DNA from: Acidimicrobiales bacterium
GTDB lineage: Bacteria; Actinomycetota; Acidimicrobiia; Acidimicrobiales; CAIXPF01
DNA length: 37,916 nucleotides
Direction of reading: 5' to 3'
Assembly (NCBI GenBank): GCA_020846295.1
Contig: JADLEF010000196.1
Coordinates: 1-37,916 of the forward strand
The notes under the pieces were generated by a model that did no database searches, was not told the DNA's origin, and was given only the letters and a program-made list of their open reading frames with translations. Below are positions 1-10,342 of this stretch, one piece after another. The position numbers were made by a program, and so were the translations under genes. How positions within the stretch are numbered: position 1 is the first letter of the stretch; each line of letters begins with the position of its first letter.

Positions 1-2
1 CC

Positions 3-3000
3 GACCGCAAGGCCGGGCACCGCACCGCCACCTTCGTCTCCGGCTACCAGGGCTCGCCCCTCGGCGGCTACGACCGGGAGCTGATCTCGCACAAGCAGCT
101 GTGCGACCAGCTGAACATCGTGCACCGACCCGGCCTCAACGAGGAGCTCGGCGCCACCGCGGTCATGGGCAGCCAGTTGTCCGCGCTGTTCCCCAAGCAG
201 CGCTTCGACGGGGTGCTGGGCATCTGGTACGGCAAGTCCCCCGGCCTGGACCGCGCCGGGGACGCCATCCGCCACGCCGCCTACGCCGGCACCCACCGCC
301 TCGGCGGCGTGCTCACCCTGACCGGCGACGACCCGTCGAACAAGTCCTCGACGCTGCCGAGCGCCTCGGAGTACGCGCTGGCGGACCTGCACCAGGCGAT
401 CCTGCACCCGGGCAACGTGCAGGAGGTGTTGGACCTCGGCATGCACGGTGTCGGCCTGTCACGCACCACCGGCCTGTGGGCGGCCATCAAGATCGTCACC
501 TCCGTCGCCGACGGCTCCGCCACCGCCGAGGTCGGACCGGACCGCATCACCCCGGTCATCCCCGACTTCGAGTGGAACGGCAAGCCCTACCTGCCGAAGG
601 TCAACGGACGCCTCGGTGGCCCGCAGGCCAACGCCATGGAGCAGGAGATCTACGAAGCCCGCTACGAGCTGGCCAAGCTCTACGCCATCGCCAACAAGCT
701 GAACCGGATCACCGTCAACCCGACCGACGCCTGGTTCGGCATCGTGGCCTCGGGCCGCCTCTACCACGAGGTGCTCGCCGCCGCCGCGCTGCTCGGCCTC
801 GACGAGGACGGCCTGGAGCGCAACGGCGTGCGCCTACTGCAACTCGGCATGATGCACCCCTTCGAAGGGGAGATCGCCCGCCGCTTCGCCGACGGCCTCC
901 AGGAGATCATGGTCGTCGAGGAGAAGCGGCCGTTCATCGAGACCCACCTCCGCGACGCCCTCTACGGCATGCCCGACGCCCCCCGGGTGGTCGGCAAGTT
1001 CGACCCGGAGCGCCGCAAGCTGGTCCCCGGCCACGGCGCCCTCGACGCCGACTACCTCGTCGAGCCGCTGCGCCGCCGCCTCACCGTGAAGATCGACGAG
1101 GCCCGCCTCACGCCGATCAAGCCGAGGTCGGTCAAGAAGAAGCTCGACATCCTGCCCACCCGGACCCCGTACTTCTGCTCCGGCTGCCCGCACTCCACCG
1201 GCACCAAGGTGCCCGAGGGCGAGCTGGTCGGCTCCGGCATCGGCTGCCACGGCCTGGTCACCCTCATGGACCCGAACCGGGTCGGCACGCTGATGGGCAA
1301 CACCCAGATGGGCGGCGAGGGCGTGCAGTGGGTCGGCATCGAGCCGTTCGTGGACGTTCCCCACTTCACCCAGAACCTCGGCGACGGCACGTTCGCCCAC
1401 TCCGGGTCGCTGTGCATCCGCGCCGCCAGCGCGGCCAAGGCCAACATCGCCTACAAGATCCTCTACAACGGCGCGGTCGCCATGACCGGCGGCCAGGACG
1501 CGGCCGGCGCCATGCCCGTGCCGCAGCTGACCCAGTGGCTGCTCTCCGAGGGCGTGCAGAAGGTCATCGTCACCACCGACGAACCCGACAAGTACAAGGG
1601 CGTCAGGTTGGCCGACGGCGTCGAGCTGTGGGATCGCGAGCGGATCATCGAGGCGCAGGAGGTGCTGGCCAAGGTGCCGGGCACCACCGTGCTGATCCAC
1701 GACCAGCAGTGCGCGGCGGAGAAGCGCCGCGACCGCAAGCGCGGCATCATGGTCGAGCCGCCGGAGCGGGTCGTCATCAACGAGCGGGTGTGCGAGGGCT
1801 GCGGGGACTGCGGCGTGCAGTCCAACTGCCTGTCGGTCCAGCCCATCGAGACCGAGTTCGGCCGCAAGACCCAGATCCACCAGTCCTCGTGCAACAAGGA
1901 CTACTCCTGCCTCGCCGGGGACTGCCCGTCGTTCCTCACCGTTGTGCCCAAGAAGAAGGCCGGCGGCAAGGTGAACAAGGCCGGCGGCGGTGCCCGTCGC
2001 AAGCCCGCCCTCGACGCGGCGAGCCTACCGGCACCCACCCTGTTGGTCCCCGCCCACGACGCCACCATCCGCATGCCCGGCGTCGGCGGCACCGGCGTGG
2101 TCACCGTGTCGCAGATCCTCGGCACCGCGGCCACCCTCGACGGCAAGTACGTCGGCGGCCTCGACCAGACGGGCCTGTCCCAGAAGGCCGGCCCGGTCGT
2201 GTCGGACCTGCGCATCACCACCGAGCCGGTGGAGGGCACCAACAAGCTGACCGCCGGTTCCGCCGACGTGTACCTGGTGTTCGACCTGCTCGTCGGGCTC
2301 ACCCCGAACAACCTCGAAGGCGTGTCGCCCGAGCGCACCGTCGCCGTGGTGTCCACCGCCAAGACCCCGACCGGGTTCATGGTGCGCGACCCGAACGCCG
2401 CCTTCCCCGACCTCGCCCCGCTGCGCAAGGCGATGGACGACAACACCCGCGCCGAGCACAACCGCTACCTCGACACCATCGCCGTCACCGAGGGGCTCTT
2501 CGGCGAGTCGACCACGGCCAACACCTTCCTCATCGGCGTCGCCTACCAGCTGGGCTGCCTGCCCATCGCGGCGGAGGCCATCGAGCAGGCCATCGAACTG
2601 AACGGCGCCGCATTGGAGGCCAACAAGCTGGCGTTCCGCTGGGGCCGCAAGTGGGTCGTCGACCCCGAGGCGGTGCGTGCCGCGTCGGTGCTGCCCGAGG
2701 ACCAGCTGGCCAAGCCGTCGGCGGCGCTGGAGGCGGCCATCGTCGCCGCCGGGTTGGGCGAGGGCGAGCTCGGTCGGGTGGTGCGGCTGCGCGCCGCCGA
2801 CCTCGTCGGCTACCAGGACGAGAAGTACGCCCGCAAGTACCTCGACACGGTGGCCAGGGCGGCCCGCAGCGGCCAGCCGGACTTCGCCGTCGCGGTGGCC
2901 AAGGGCATGTACAAGCTCATGGCCTACAAAGACGAGTACGAGGTCGCCCGCCTCCACCTCGAGGAGGCGGCCCGGCTCAACGTGCAGAACGCGGTCGGCG

Positions 3001-3368
3001 ACGACGTCGTCGTCTCCTACAACCTGCACCCGCCGATGCTGCGGGCCATGGGGATGAAGAAGAAGCTGCGGCTCGGCCCGCGCTTCACCCCGGTGCTGCA
3101 GGGCCTCGAGAAGGGCAAGAAGCTTCGCGGCACGCCGGCCGACCCGTTCGGCTACGCCAAGGTCCGTCGGGTCGAGCGCTCGCTGATCAAGGAGTACCGC
3201 GACGTCGTCGAGAAGCTGGCCGGCAAGCTCGACGCCGACAACGCCGCCGATGCCACCAAGCTGGCGGCGCTGCCCGACATGGTGCGCGGTTACGAGGAGA
3301 TCAAGCTGCGCAACGTGGAGCGCTACCACAGCGAGCTGAAGGACCTGCGCCGCCAGCTCGGCGTCTGA
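3..3368 (+). CDS. Indolepyruvate ferredoxin oxidoreductase family protein (fused; 5' end truncated by window edge)
   Basis: Frame 3 is open from the first bases (DRKAGHRTATFVSGYQGSPLGGYDRELI...) through ORF 120..3368. TPP-enzyme-like N-terminal region, Cys-rich ferredoxin-like segment (RVCEGCGDCGVQSNCLSV) and C-terminal gamma-like domain (MPGVGGTGVVTVSQILGTAA). Confidence 0.9.
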   Translation, partial: DRKAGHRTATFVSGYQGSPLGGYDRELISHKQLCDQLNIVHRPGLNEELGATAVMGSQLSALFPKQRFDGVLGIWYGKSPGLDRAGDAIRHAAYAGTHRLGGVLTLTGDDPSNKSSTLPSASEYALADLHQAILHPGNVQEVLDLGMHGVGLSRTTGLWAAIKIVTSVADGSATAEVGPDRITPVIPDFEWNGKPYLPKVNGRLGGPQANAMEQEIYEARYELAKLYAIANKLNRITVNPTDAWFGIVASGRLYHEVLAAAALLGLDEDGLERNGVRLLQLGMMHPFEGEIARRFADGLQEIMVVEEKRPFIETHLRDALYGMPDAPRVVGKFDPERRKLVPGHGALDADYLVEPLRRRLTVKIDEARLTPIKPRSVKKKLDILPTRTPYFCSGCPHSTGTKVPEGELVGSGIGCHGLVTLMDPNRVGTLMGNTQMGGEGVQWVGIEPFVDVPHFTQNLGDGTFAHSGSLCIRAASAAKANIAYKILYNGAVAMTGGQDAAGAMPVPQLTQWLLSEGVQKVIVTTDEPDKYKGVRLADGVELWDRERIIEAQEVLAKVPGTTVLIHDQQCAAEKRRDRKRGIMVEPPERVVINERVCEGCGDCGVQSNCLSVQPIETEFGRKTQIHQSSCNKDYSCLAGDCPSFLTVVPKKKAGGKVNKAGGGARRKPALDAASLPAPTLLVPAHDATIRMPGVGGTGVVTVSQILGTAATLDGKYVGGLDQTGLSQKAGPVVSDLRITTEPVEGTNKLTAGSADVYLVFDLLVGLTPNNLEGVSPERTVAVVSTAKTPTGFMVRDPNAAFPDLAPLRKAMDDNTRAEHNRYLDTIAVTEGLFGESTTANTFLIGVAYQLGCLPIAAEAIEQAIELNGAALEANKLAFRWGRKWVVDPEAVRAASVLPEDQLAKPSAALEAAIVAAGLGEGELGRVVRLRAADLVGYQDEKYARKYLDTVARAARSGQPDFAVAVAKGMYKLMAYKDEYEVARLHLEEAARLNVQNAVGDDVVVSYNLHPPMLRAMGMKKKLRLGPRFTPVLQGLEKGKKLRGTPADPFGYAKVRRVERSLIKEYRDVVEKLAGKLDADNAADATKLAALPDMVRGYEEIKLRNVERYHSELKDLRRQLGV

Positions 3369-3463
3369 CCCGAAGGCAACGCTCCACACCGCTCCACACT
3401 GCTCCCTACGGCGCCCCGTCGTTGCGGTCCGTCCCCGGGCCGCTGCGGCGGGGCGCCGTCGCG

Positions 3464-4312
3464 TCAGCCGCCCGACGCGCCGTCGCGGAAGAGGCGGATG
3501 AAGGAACGGGCGGTGCCGGTGACGGACTCCATGGCCCCGCCGAACACCGCCGGGAGGTCGTAGCGGCCACCATCGAGCGCGAGGCCGGCGGCGAGCTGCT
3601 CGAACCAGGCGCGGCGCAGCTCGGTGTTCACGTTGATCTTGCGCACCCCGCGCTCGATGCAGGCCGCGATCAGACCGTCCGGTATGCCCGAGGCGCCGTG
3701 GAGCACCAGCGGCACCGGGCTGACCGCCTCGATGGCGGCCAGGCGATCCAGGTCGAGGCGGGGCTCGCCCTTGTACACGCCGTGGGCGTTGCCGATGGCG
3801 ACGGCCAGGCTGTCGATCCCGGTGTGCTCGGCGAAGGCGGCAGCCTCGTCCGGGTCGGTCATCGGCACCTCGCTGTGCTGGCTGCCGGCGCGGTCCTCGC
3901 TGCCCCCGACGCCACCCAGCTCACCCTCCAGCGCCCACGGCCCCACGGCGGTGCGCGCCGCCTGCAGGTGCGCCACGTTGCCGGCGAAGGGGAGCGCCGA
4001 ACCGTCCACCATCACCGAGGTGAAGCCCGCAGCCACCGCTCGCTCCACCAGCGCCGGGTGGGTGGCGTGGTCGAGGTGTACCGCCACCGGCACCGTCGCC
4101 TCCTCAGCGGCGGCCAGCACCACCGCGCTGAGCAGCGTGAACCCGGCGAACTCCAGGGCCCCGGCACCGGCCGCCAGGAAGATCGGCGCCTGCTCCGCCT
4201 CGGCGGCGGCGATGAGGGCCCGGGTCAGCTCCAGGTCGTAGGTGTTGAACGAGGCCACCGCGCAGCGGCGCGCCACCGCCCAGGCCAGGATCTCACGACC
4301 GTTGACCAACAT
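3464..4312 (-). CDS. Class II fructose-bisphosphate/ketose-bisphosphate aldolase family protein (GatY/KbaY/FbaA-like)
   Basis: MLVNGREILAWAVARRCAVASFNTYDLELTRAL...VAVHLDHATH...GFTSVMVDGSALPFAGN...LVLHGASGIPDGLI...GVRKINVNTELR; aldolase metal/phosphate motifs. Start ATG at 4312 inside ORF 3464..6151. Confidence 0.9.
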   Translation of the reverse strand: MLVNGREILAWAVARRCAVASFNTYDLELTRALIAAAEAEQAPIFLAAGAGALEFAGFTLLSAVVLAAAEEATVPVAVHLDHATHPALVERAVAAGFTSVMVDGSALPFAGNVAHLQAARTAVGPWALEGELGGVGGSEDRAGSQHSEVPMTDPDEAAAFAEHTGIDSLAVAIGNAHGVYKGEPRLDLDRLAAIEAVSPVPLVLHGASGIPDGLIAACIERGVRKINVNTELRRAWFEQLAAGLALDGGRYDLPAVFGGAMESVTGTARSFIRLFRDGASGG

Positions 4313-4317
4313 CGGGA

Positions 4318-5760
4318 TCAGCCCTTCGGGGCGAACAGCTCGGCCAGCGAGCCGGCGGCACCGACGTTGCCGGGGAACACGACGTAGCGCATGGCCGGAA
4401 AGCGGCTCTCCGGGCCCAGGTCCCACACCGGCACGCCGGCCTGGGCCTGGCCGGCGACCATGGCCCGCCGCACCCCGAGCGCCTCGGTGGCCACGTCGCT
4501 CGAGGTGATGCCGCCCTGGGCCACCAGCAGCCGGGGCTGCACGGTGAGGCCCCGCACCGCGGCCACCACCGCGGCGGACACGCGGGCGCTCAGCGCCAGC
4601 GAGGCGGCGGCATCCGCCCCGGTACGTACCGCGCGGGATGTCCACAGCACGGCGTCGCCGTCGGCGCGCAGCACGGCGTCCACCGCGGCGGCGCAGCGCG
4701 CCCCCTCGACCTGCGGGTCGTCGAGGGCGGCGGCGACGTCGAGCTCCACCGAACGCACCGACGGCAGCGCCAGGACCCGCTCCAGCTGCTCGCTGCTGCG
4801 CGCCACGTGCGAGCCGACCACCAGCAGGCGGCCCTGTCCCGCGGACGAGGCGAGGGCAGCCGCATCGAGCAGCGGCTGCGCCTCGATGCCGGCCCGGACC
4901 CGCACGAAGCTGGCACCGGTGCGATAGAGGTAGCGCCGCCCGGCCGCCTCGGCCCCCAGCAGGCCGGCGACGACGGTGCTGACATCGCGTTCGACCAGCG
5001 CATCGAAGCTCACGCAACCGCCGGCGCGGCGGCCCAGCAGCGCAGCGGTGACGGCCTCGGGCCCACCGGTGCGGATCACGTCCAGCCCGATGTGGGTGAC
5101 CGATCCGGCCGGGATGCGGCCGCCCGTCTTCTCCTCGACCCAGGCGGGCAACCAGGAGCGGGGGTACCCGAAGGAGGCGTCGCGGGCGAACTCGGTCAGC
5201 CCGACCGGTCGGTACTCGTCGCCGATGCGGGCGTAGTGCACGCCGCCGACGGTCACCCGGCCACCGTCGAGGAACCACGGCGCGAGCACCACGGCGTCGA
5301 GCGCGTCGCCGAGGGCGTCGGCCACCGCGTCCACCTCGAGGGGGAAGTGGCCGCGCAGCGTGGAATCGCTGCGGCTGATCACCGCCACCGCCCGCCCGGC
5401 GCGCCGGGCGGCCTCCCGCAGGTTGGTCCCGATCTCCGTGGCGAGGGCCGCAGCCGCAGCGGCGGGAAGGGCCCGGGAGTTGGTGAGCACGAACAGGCAG
5501 CGGCTGCGGGCCAGCTCGGACTCGAGGCCCGCCACGTCCCACCTGGTCAGCACCGGCACCCCGTGCACGGTCTGGGTGCCGGTCGGATCGTCGTCGAGCA
5601 CGACGAGCACGGCTGGGTCGGCCCGGACACGGGCGACGACCTGCGGCCACGGATCGGCCGGCCACGGATCGGGCAGGCCGGACCCGAAGACGGCGGCGGC
5701 GATCGGGAGGGACTCGGCAGGGGTGAGCGCCGAGGGGTCGGAGGCCGGGGGCTGGGTCAT
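4318..5760 (-). CDS. Four-carbon acid sugar kinase family protein (DUF1537/OtnK-DtnK-like)
   Basis: VLVVLDDDPTGTQTVHGVPVLTRW...LTNSRALP...SRSDSTLRGHFPLE...VAQGGITSSDVATEALGVRRA; typical of the family. 5 bp upstream of the aldolase. Confidence 0.88.
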   Translation of the reverse strand: MTQPPASDPSALTPAESLPIAAAVFGSGLPDPWPADPWPQVVARVRADPAVLVVLDDDPTGTQTVHGVPVLTRWDVAGLESELARSRCLFVLTNSRALPAAAAAALATEIGTNLREAARRAGRAVAVISRSDSTLRGHFPLEVDAVADALGDALDAVVLAPWFLDGGRVTVGGVHYARIGDEYRPVGLTEFARDASFGYPRSWLPAWVEEKTGGRIPAGSVTHIGLDVIRTGGPEAVTAALLGRRAGGCVSFDALVERDVSTVVAGLLGAEAAGRRYLYRTGASFVRVRAGIEAQPLLDAAALASSAGQGRLLVVGSHVARSSEQLERVLALPSVRSVELDVAAALDDPQVEGARCAAAVDAVLRADGDAVLWTSRAVRTGADAAASLALSARVSAAVVAAVRGLTVQPRLLVAQGGITSSDVATEALGVRRAMVAGQAQAGVPVWDLGPESRFPAMRYVVFPGNVGAAGSLAELFAPKG

Positions 5761-5791
5761 AGCGGTGGGCGGTGACAGTAGTTTGCCCGCC

Positions 5792-6217
5792 GTGCGTTTG
5801 GCCCTCGAACCCTCCCTCGATCCCGCCGACTACCCCTTCGGGCACCAGCTCCGCGTGCGCTTCGCGGAGACCGACGCGATGGGCGTGGTCCACCACGCCG
5901 CCTACCTGCCGTACCTGGAGGAGGCCCGGGTCGCGTGGCTGCGGGCGATCGGCCACCCGTACGACTCGGTGCGGGCCGAGGGGGTGGACTTCGGGGTGCT
6001 CGAGGCGTTCGTGCAGTACCGCCTCGCCCTGCGCGTCGACGAGGTGGTCGACGTGCGCCTCCGCGCCGGGGCGGTCACCCGCACCACCTTCCAGGTGGCC
6101 TACCTGGTGACGGTGGCCGGGCAGGTCCGGGCGACCGCGGTGACGGTGCACGGGGCGATGAGCCCCACCGGCCGGCCGACCCGCCTCCCGGCCTGGGTGG
6201 CGGACCTGCCGAGCTGA
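5792..6217 (+). CDS. Acyl-CoA thioesterase, YbgC/FadM hot-dog family
   Basis: HQLRVRFAETDAMGVVHHAAYLPYLEEARVAWLRAIG; hot-dog 4-HBA-CoA thioesterase motif. GTG start inferred. Confidence 0.85.
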   Translation: MRLALEPSLDPADYPFGHQLRVRFAETDAMGVVHHAAYLPYLEEARVAWLRAIGHPYDSVRAEGVDFGVLEAFVQYRLALRVDEVVDVRLRAGAVTRTTFQVAYLVTVAGQVRATAVTVHGAMSPTGRPTRLPAWVADLPS

Positions 6218-6248
6218 CCGAAACCGGGCCGGCGACCCGAGCGGGCGA

Positions 6249-6968
6249 TCAGACCTTGTGGTCGCGAGGTAGGCGCAGGGCGTACCCCACGCCGCGCACG
6301 GTGTGGATCAGCGGGGGTTCGACGGTGTCCACCTTGGCCCGCAGGTAGGAGATGTAGGTCTCCAGCACGCTGGCGTTGCCGGTGAAGGTGTAGTCCCACA
6401 CGTGCTCGAGCAGCTGCTGGCGGGTCAGCACCCGCCGGGCGTTCGCCAGCAGGTAGTGCAGCAGCTTGTACTCGGTCGGGGTCAGCTCGATCAGCAGCTC
6501 GCCCCGCCACACGTCGCGGGTGTCCTCGTCGATGGTGAGATCGGCGAAGGACAGCCGGTGCTCACCCGGGCCGGCACCGCTCGAACGGCGCAGCACGGCC
6601 TTGACCCGCTCCACGAGCTCCTCCACCGAGAACGGCTTGGTGACATAGTCGTCACCCCCGAGCCGCAACCCCTCCACCTTGTCCTTGGTCGTGTCCCTGG
6701 CCGTGAGGAAGATGATCGGCAGCCTGGTCGCCGCGCCCTCCACCTGGCGCAGGCGGCGCGCCACCTCGAACCCGTCGAGGTCGGGCAGCATCACGTCGAG
6801 CACCATCAGATCCGGTCGGCGGGCGCGCACCGCGTCGAGCGCCGCCCGGCCGCTGCCGGCGGTGGCGACCTCGAAGCCGTTGAGCCCCAGCGCCATGGAG
6901 ACCAGCTCCGCGATGTTGGCCTCGTCGTCCACGGCGAGCACGTACGGCTTGGTCTCGTTGTCGGCCAC
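6249..6968 (-). CDS. OmpR/PhoB-family response regulator
   Basis: Receiver VLAVDDEANIAELV...LMVLDVMLPDLDGFEVARRLR...YVTKPFSVEELVERV plus winged-helix ELTPTEYKLLHYLLANARRVLTRQQLLEHVWDY...YISYLRAKVD...IHTVRGVGYALR. GTG start at 6968. Confidence 0.93.
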   Translation of the reverse strand: MADNETKPYVLAVDDEANIAELVSMALGLNGFEVATAGSGRAALDAVRARRPDLMVLDVMLPDLDGFEVARRLRQVEGAATRLPIIFLTARDTTKDKVEGLRLGGDDYVTKPFSVEELVERVKAVLRRSSGAGPGEHRLSFADLTIDEDTRDVWRGELLIELTPTEYKLLHYLLANARRVLTRQQLLEHVWDYTFTGNASVLETYISYLRAKVDTVEPPLIHTVRGVGYALRLPRDHKV

Positions 6969-7187
6969 GGACGCTCCCGGCACGGTTGAAAGATCGGCGC
7001 CGGCCAAGCGTAGAGCCGGGCGCGTCGGGCATCGCTGCATCCGTGGCCCGATCCCAGGAACTTCCAAGGATCCGCCCATGGGCCACCCAAGGCAGGCGGT
7101 CAGGATCCGACCGTGCGGCGCGCCCCGGAACACCATCGATGCGCCCCGGGCGGGCAGGATGGGGGACGTGTTGGGATCGGAGCGGCG

Positions 7188-8618
7188 ATGACGCTGAGGA
7201 CACGGCTGGTCGTGGCGCTCGGCGCGCTCCTGCTCGCCGGGCTGGTCACCTTTGGTGTGGTCACCACCTCGCTGTACCGCAAGGTCCAGATCGACCAGCT
7301 CGACGAGGACCTGCGCGCCTCGGAGGGCTCCGCCATCGACGCCCTCCGCGACGACGCCGAGTTCCCCGCCGCACCCGGGGATCCCGGCGCACCCGACGGG
7401 GGCGGCAAGCCGGCCGGTGGGTTCGACAACAAGCGACCCGCCCCCGAGGTCATCTCCACGCCCGGCGCCTACTACGAGCTGCGGGACCGCAGCGGCCGGG
7501 TGCTCGCCACCGACCAGGTCGCGGGCGGCAGCGGCCTGCCCGCCCTGCCCACCGAGATCCCCCTGGCCGGCACCGAGTTCCGGACGGTGGCCGGCGCCGA
7601 TGGCGACGGCGACTGGCGGGTGATGATCACCGACACCCGCTACCCGGTGGGCTACCGGCTGCTGCTCGCCGTGCCCATCGGCTACCTCGACGGGGACCGC
7701 AACCAGCTGCTGCTCATCGAGGGCGCATCCGGCGCGGCGCTGCTGCTGCTGCTCGCCGGCGGGTCGTGGCTGATCCTGCGGCGCGGCCTGCGGCCGCTCG
7801 AACGGATGGCCGGCGCGGCCCACCGCATCAGCGAGGGCGACCTGTCGGAACGGGTCCTGCCCGCCGACGGACGCAGCGAGGTGGGCCAACTCGGCCAGGC
7901 CCTCAACAACATGCTGGACCAGATCGAGCTGTCCTTCCGCCGTCAGGAGGCGACGGAGGCCAAGTTGCGCCAGTTCCTCTCCGACGCCTCCCACGAGCTG
8001 CGCACGCCGCTCACCTCGATCCAGGGCTTCGCCGAGCTGTTCCGGCTCGGAGCGGACTCCGATCACGTGGACCTGCCCATCATCATGCGGCGAATCGAGG
8101 AGGAGTCGATCCGCATGCGCGGCCTCGTCGAGGACCTGCTGCTGCTGGCCCGCCTCGACGAACGGCGGGAACCGCTCGTCGAGCCGGTCGATATCGCCGT
8201 GCTCGCCGCCGACGCCTGCTCCGACGCGGTGGCGGCCGACCCGCAGCGCCCGGTGGCGCTGCACGCAGCCGGCTCGATCGTCGTGCAGGGTGATCGCGAC
8301 CACCTGCGCCAGGCCATCGCCAACCTGGTCGGCAACGCGCTGCGCCACACCCCGGCGGGCACCACCATCGAGGTGAGCGCGGCGGCAGGCCGCGACGTCG
8401 CCCACGTGACGGTGCGGGACCACGGGCCCGGCCTCGACGAGGACGCGCTGGCCCACGTCTTCGACCGGTTCTGGCAGGCCGACGCGGCCCGGGTCGGTCG
8501 GGGCGCCGGCCTGGGCCTGTCGATCGTCGCCGCCATCGCCGAGGCGCACGGCGGCCGGGTCGATGCCGCCAACCACCCTGATGGCGGCGCCAGCTTCACG
8601 CTCGTGCTCCCGGCCTAG
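7188..8618 (+). CDS. HAMP/HisKA/HATPase sensor histidine kinase (divergent partner of the response regulator)
   Basis: Two TM segments, HAMP (LRRGLRPLERMAGAAHRISEGDLSERV), HisKA LRQFLSDASHELRTPLTSIQGFAELF, HATPase NLVGNALRHTPAG...DHGPGL...FDRFWQAD...GLGLSIVAAIAEAHGG. Confidence 0.93.
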   Translation: MTLRTRLVVALGALLLAGLVTFGVVTTSLYRKVQIDQLDEDLRASEGSAIDALRDDAEFPAAPGDPGAPDGGGKPAGGFDNKRPAPEVISTPGAYYELRDRSGRVLATDQVAGGSGLPALPTEIPLAGTEFRTVAGADGDGDWRVMITDTRYPVGYRLLLAVPIGYLDGDRNQLLLIEGASGAALLLLLAGGSWLILRRGLRPLERMAGAAHRISEGDLSERVLPADGRSEVGQLGQALNNMLDQIELSFRRQEATEAKLRQFLSDASHELRTPLTSIQGFAELFRLGADSDHVDLPIIMRRIEEESIRMRGLVEDLLLLARLDERREPLVEPVDIAVLAADACSDAVAADPQRPVALHAAGSIVVQGDRDHLRQAIANLVGNALRHTPAGTTIEVSAAAGRDVAHVTVRDHGPGLDEDALAHVFDRFWQADAARVGRGAGLGLSIVAAIAEAHGGRVDAANHPDGGASFTLVLPA

Positions 8619-8682
8619 CGATGCATCCGGGGCGCGCACCTGCACCGAACCACGGGTGGCTACCGTGGACCAGGAGCAGCCG

Positions 8683-10296
8683 ATGACCCCGACCGACGAG
8701 CACGCACCCGCCGATCCCACCCCCGCACCATGGCGGCCGCCGGGTTGGTGGGGGGCCGCCGCCGGGCTCGCGGCGGTGGCCGCCGCGCTGGCCGCCGGGG
8801 AGCTCGCCACCGGGTTCGCCGCCTCGCTGCGCAACCCCGTGGTCAGCGTGGGCGACCGGGTCATCGACGCCGCCCCGCGCCCGGTGAAGGACGTCGCCAT
8901 CGACACGTTCGGCACCAACGACAAGCCGGCGCTCATCACCGGCACGCTGCTGATCCTCATCGCCCTGGCGGTGGTCGCCGGCGTGGCGACGGTACGGCGT
9001 CGGCTGGCCGTGGGCCTCGGCATCGTCGCCGGGTTCGGCCTGCTCGGCATGGCGGCTGCGACGTTCGGGCGCAACGGCACCGGCAACGGCTGGGTGCCGT
9101 CGCTGCTCGCCATGGTGGCCGCCGGCGGCACCCTGGTGCTGTTCCACCGCGTGACATACCCTCCGGTACGGATCGCCCCCGCCGGCGTCGCGACGGCCAC
9201 CGGCACCGCACTGGCCGGCGCGGCGAGCCGCCGGCAGTTCCTCGGCGCGCTCGGCGGCATCGGCGTGGGCGCCGCAGTGCTCGGCAGCGCCGGCCGCCGC
9301 CTCTCCCAACGATTCTCCGCCGATCTGGAGCGGGCCGGCGTCCGACCCCGGACCCCGGCCGAGCCGCTGGCGGCACCCCCCGCCGATCCCGCGGCCGGCA
9401 TCGAGGGGCTCAGCCCGCTGTTCGTGGCCAACGACGACTTCTACCGGATCGACACCGCCCTCGTCGCCCCGCGGGTCACCACCGACGGTTGGGCGCTCAC
9501 CATCGACGGGCGGGTGGACCGGCCGCTCCGACTCACCTACGACGAGCTGTGGAACCGCACCCTGGTGGAGTACGACGTCACCCTGTCCTGCGTGTCGAAC
9601 CAGGTCGGCGGCGATCTCGTCGGCAACGCCCGCTGGATCGGGGTCCGGCTCGACGAGCTGCTCGAGGAGGCCGGCGTGCAGCCCGGCGCCGACCAGGTCA
9701 TGACCCATTCCGTCGACGGTTTCACCGCCGGGTTCCCCGTGCGGGCCGCGCTCGACGGGCGCGACGCCATCGTCGCGCTGGCCATGAACGGCACCGTGCT
9801 GCCCGTCGCCCACGGCTACCCCGCCCGTCTCGTCGTCCCCGGGCTCTACGGGTACGTGTCGGCCACCAAGTGGTTGTCGCGCATCGAGCTCACCCGCTTC
9901 GACGAGGCCCAGGGCTACTGGATCCCGCGCGGCTGGGCGGTCGAGGCCCCCGTCAAGACGCAGTCGCGGATCGACACCCCGCGCCGCTCAAGAGACCTTC
10001 GCGCCGGGCGCCTGCCCATCGCCGGCGTCGCCTGGGCGCCCGGACGTGCCATCCGCGAGGTCGAGGTCCAGATCGACGACGGGGACTGGCAGCAGGCCGA
10101 GCTCGGTCCCGAGCTGGCCGACACCAGCTGGCGGCAGTGGTGGCTGGCGTGGGACGCCACGCCGGGCGAGCACACCCTGCGCTGCCGCGCCACCGACGGC
10201 ACCGGCACCACCCAGACCGAGCAGCGCAGCCGGCCCGACCCCGACGGCGCCACCGGCTGGCACAGCGTGCAGATCGAGGTCGGGCCCGCCGACTGA
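8683..10296 (+). CDS. Membrane-anchored molybdopterin-dependent oxidoreductase (sulfite oxidase/YedY-like)
   Basis: N-terminal TM helices, then TDGWALTIDGRVDRPLRLTYDELWNRTLVEYDVTLSCVSNQVGGDLVGNARWIGVRLDELLEEAGV; Mo-binding Cys in LSCVSN; C-terminal Mo-co dimerisation-like domain. Confidence 0.88.
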   Translation: MTPTDEHAPADPTPAPWRPPGWWGAAAGLAAVAAALAAGELATGFAASLRNPVVSVGDRVIDAAPRPVKDVAIDTFGTNDKPALITGTLLILIALAVVAGVATVRRRLAVGLGIVAGFGLLGMAAATFGRNGTGNGWVPSLLAMVAAGGTLVLFHRVTYPPVRIAPAGVATATGTALAGAASRRQFLGALGGIGVGAAVLGSAGRRLSQRFSADLERAGVRPRTPAEPLAAPPADPAAGIEGLSPLFVANDDFYRIDTALVAPRVTTDGWALTIDGRVDRPLRLTYDELWNRTLVEYDVTLSCVSNQVGGDLVGNARWIGVRLDELLEEAGVQPGADQVMTHSVDGFTAGFPVRAALDGRDAIVALAMNGTVLPVAHGYPARLVVPGLYGYVSATKWLSRIELTRFDEAQGYWIPRGWAVEAPVKTQSRIDTPRRSRDLRAGRLPIAGVAWAPGRAIREVEVQIDDGDWQQAELGPELADTSWRQWWLAWDATPGEHTLRCRATDGTGTTQTEQRSRPDPDGATGWHSVQIEVGPAD

Positions 10297-10342
10297 TCCT
10301 CAGACCTCGGCTCCGCGCCGCGCGCCGTCCTAACGTGACCGC

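Noticed and set aside
101-4387. 1428-aa + strand ORF
   Set aside because: Arg/Pro/His-rich low-complexity translation, out of frame with the clear IOR gene and antisense to aldolase; typical GC-rich shadow ORF.
6249-9431. 1060-aa minus ORF beginning far upstream of the response regulator
   Set aside because: Only the last 239 aa are the real response regulator. The rest is antisense to the histidine kinase and Mo-oxidoreductase genes.
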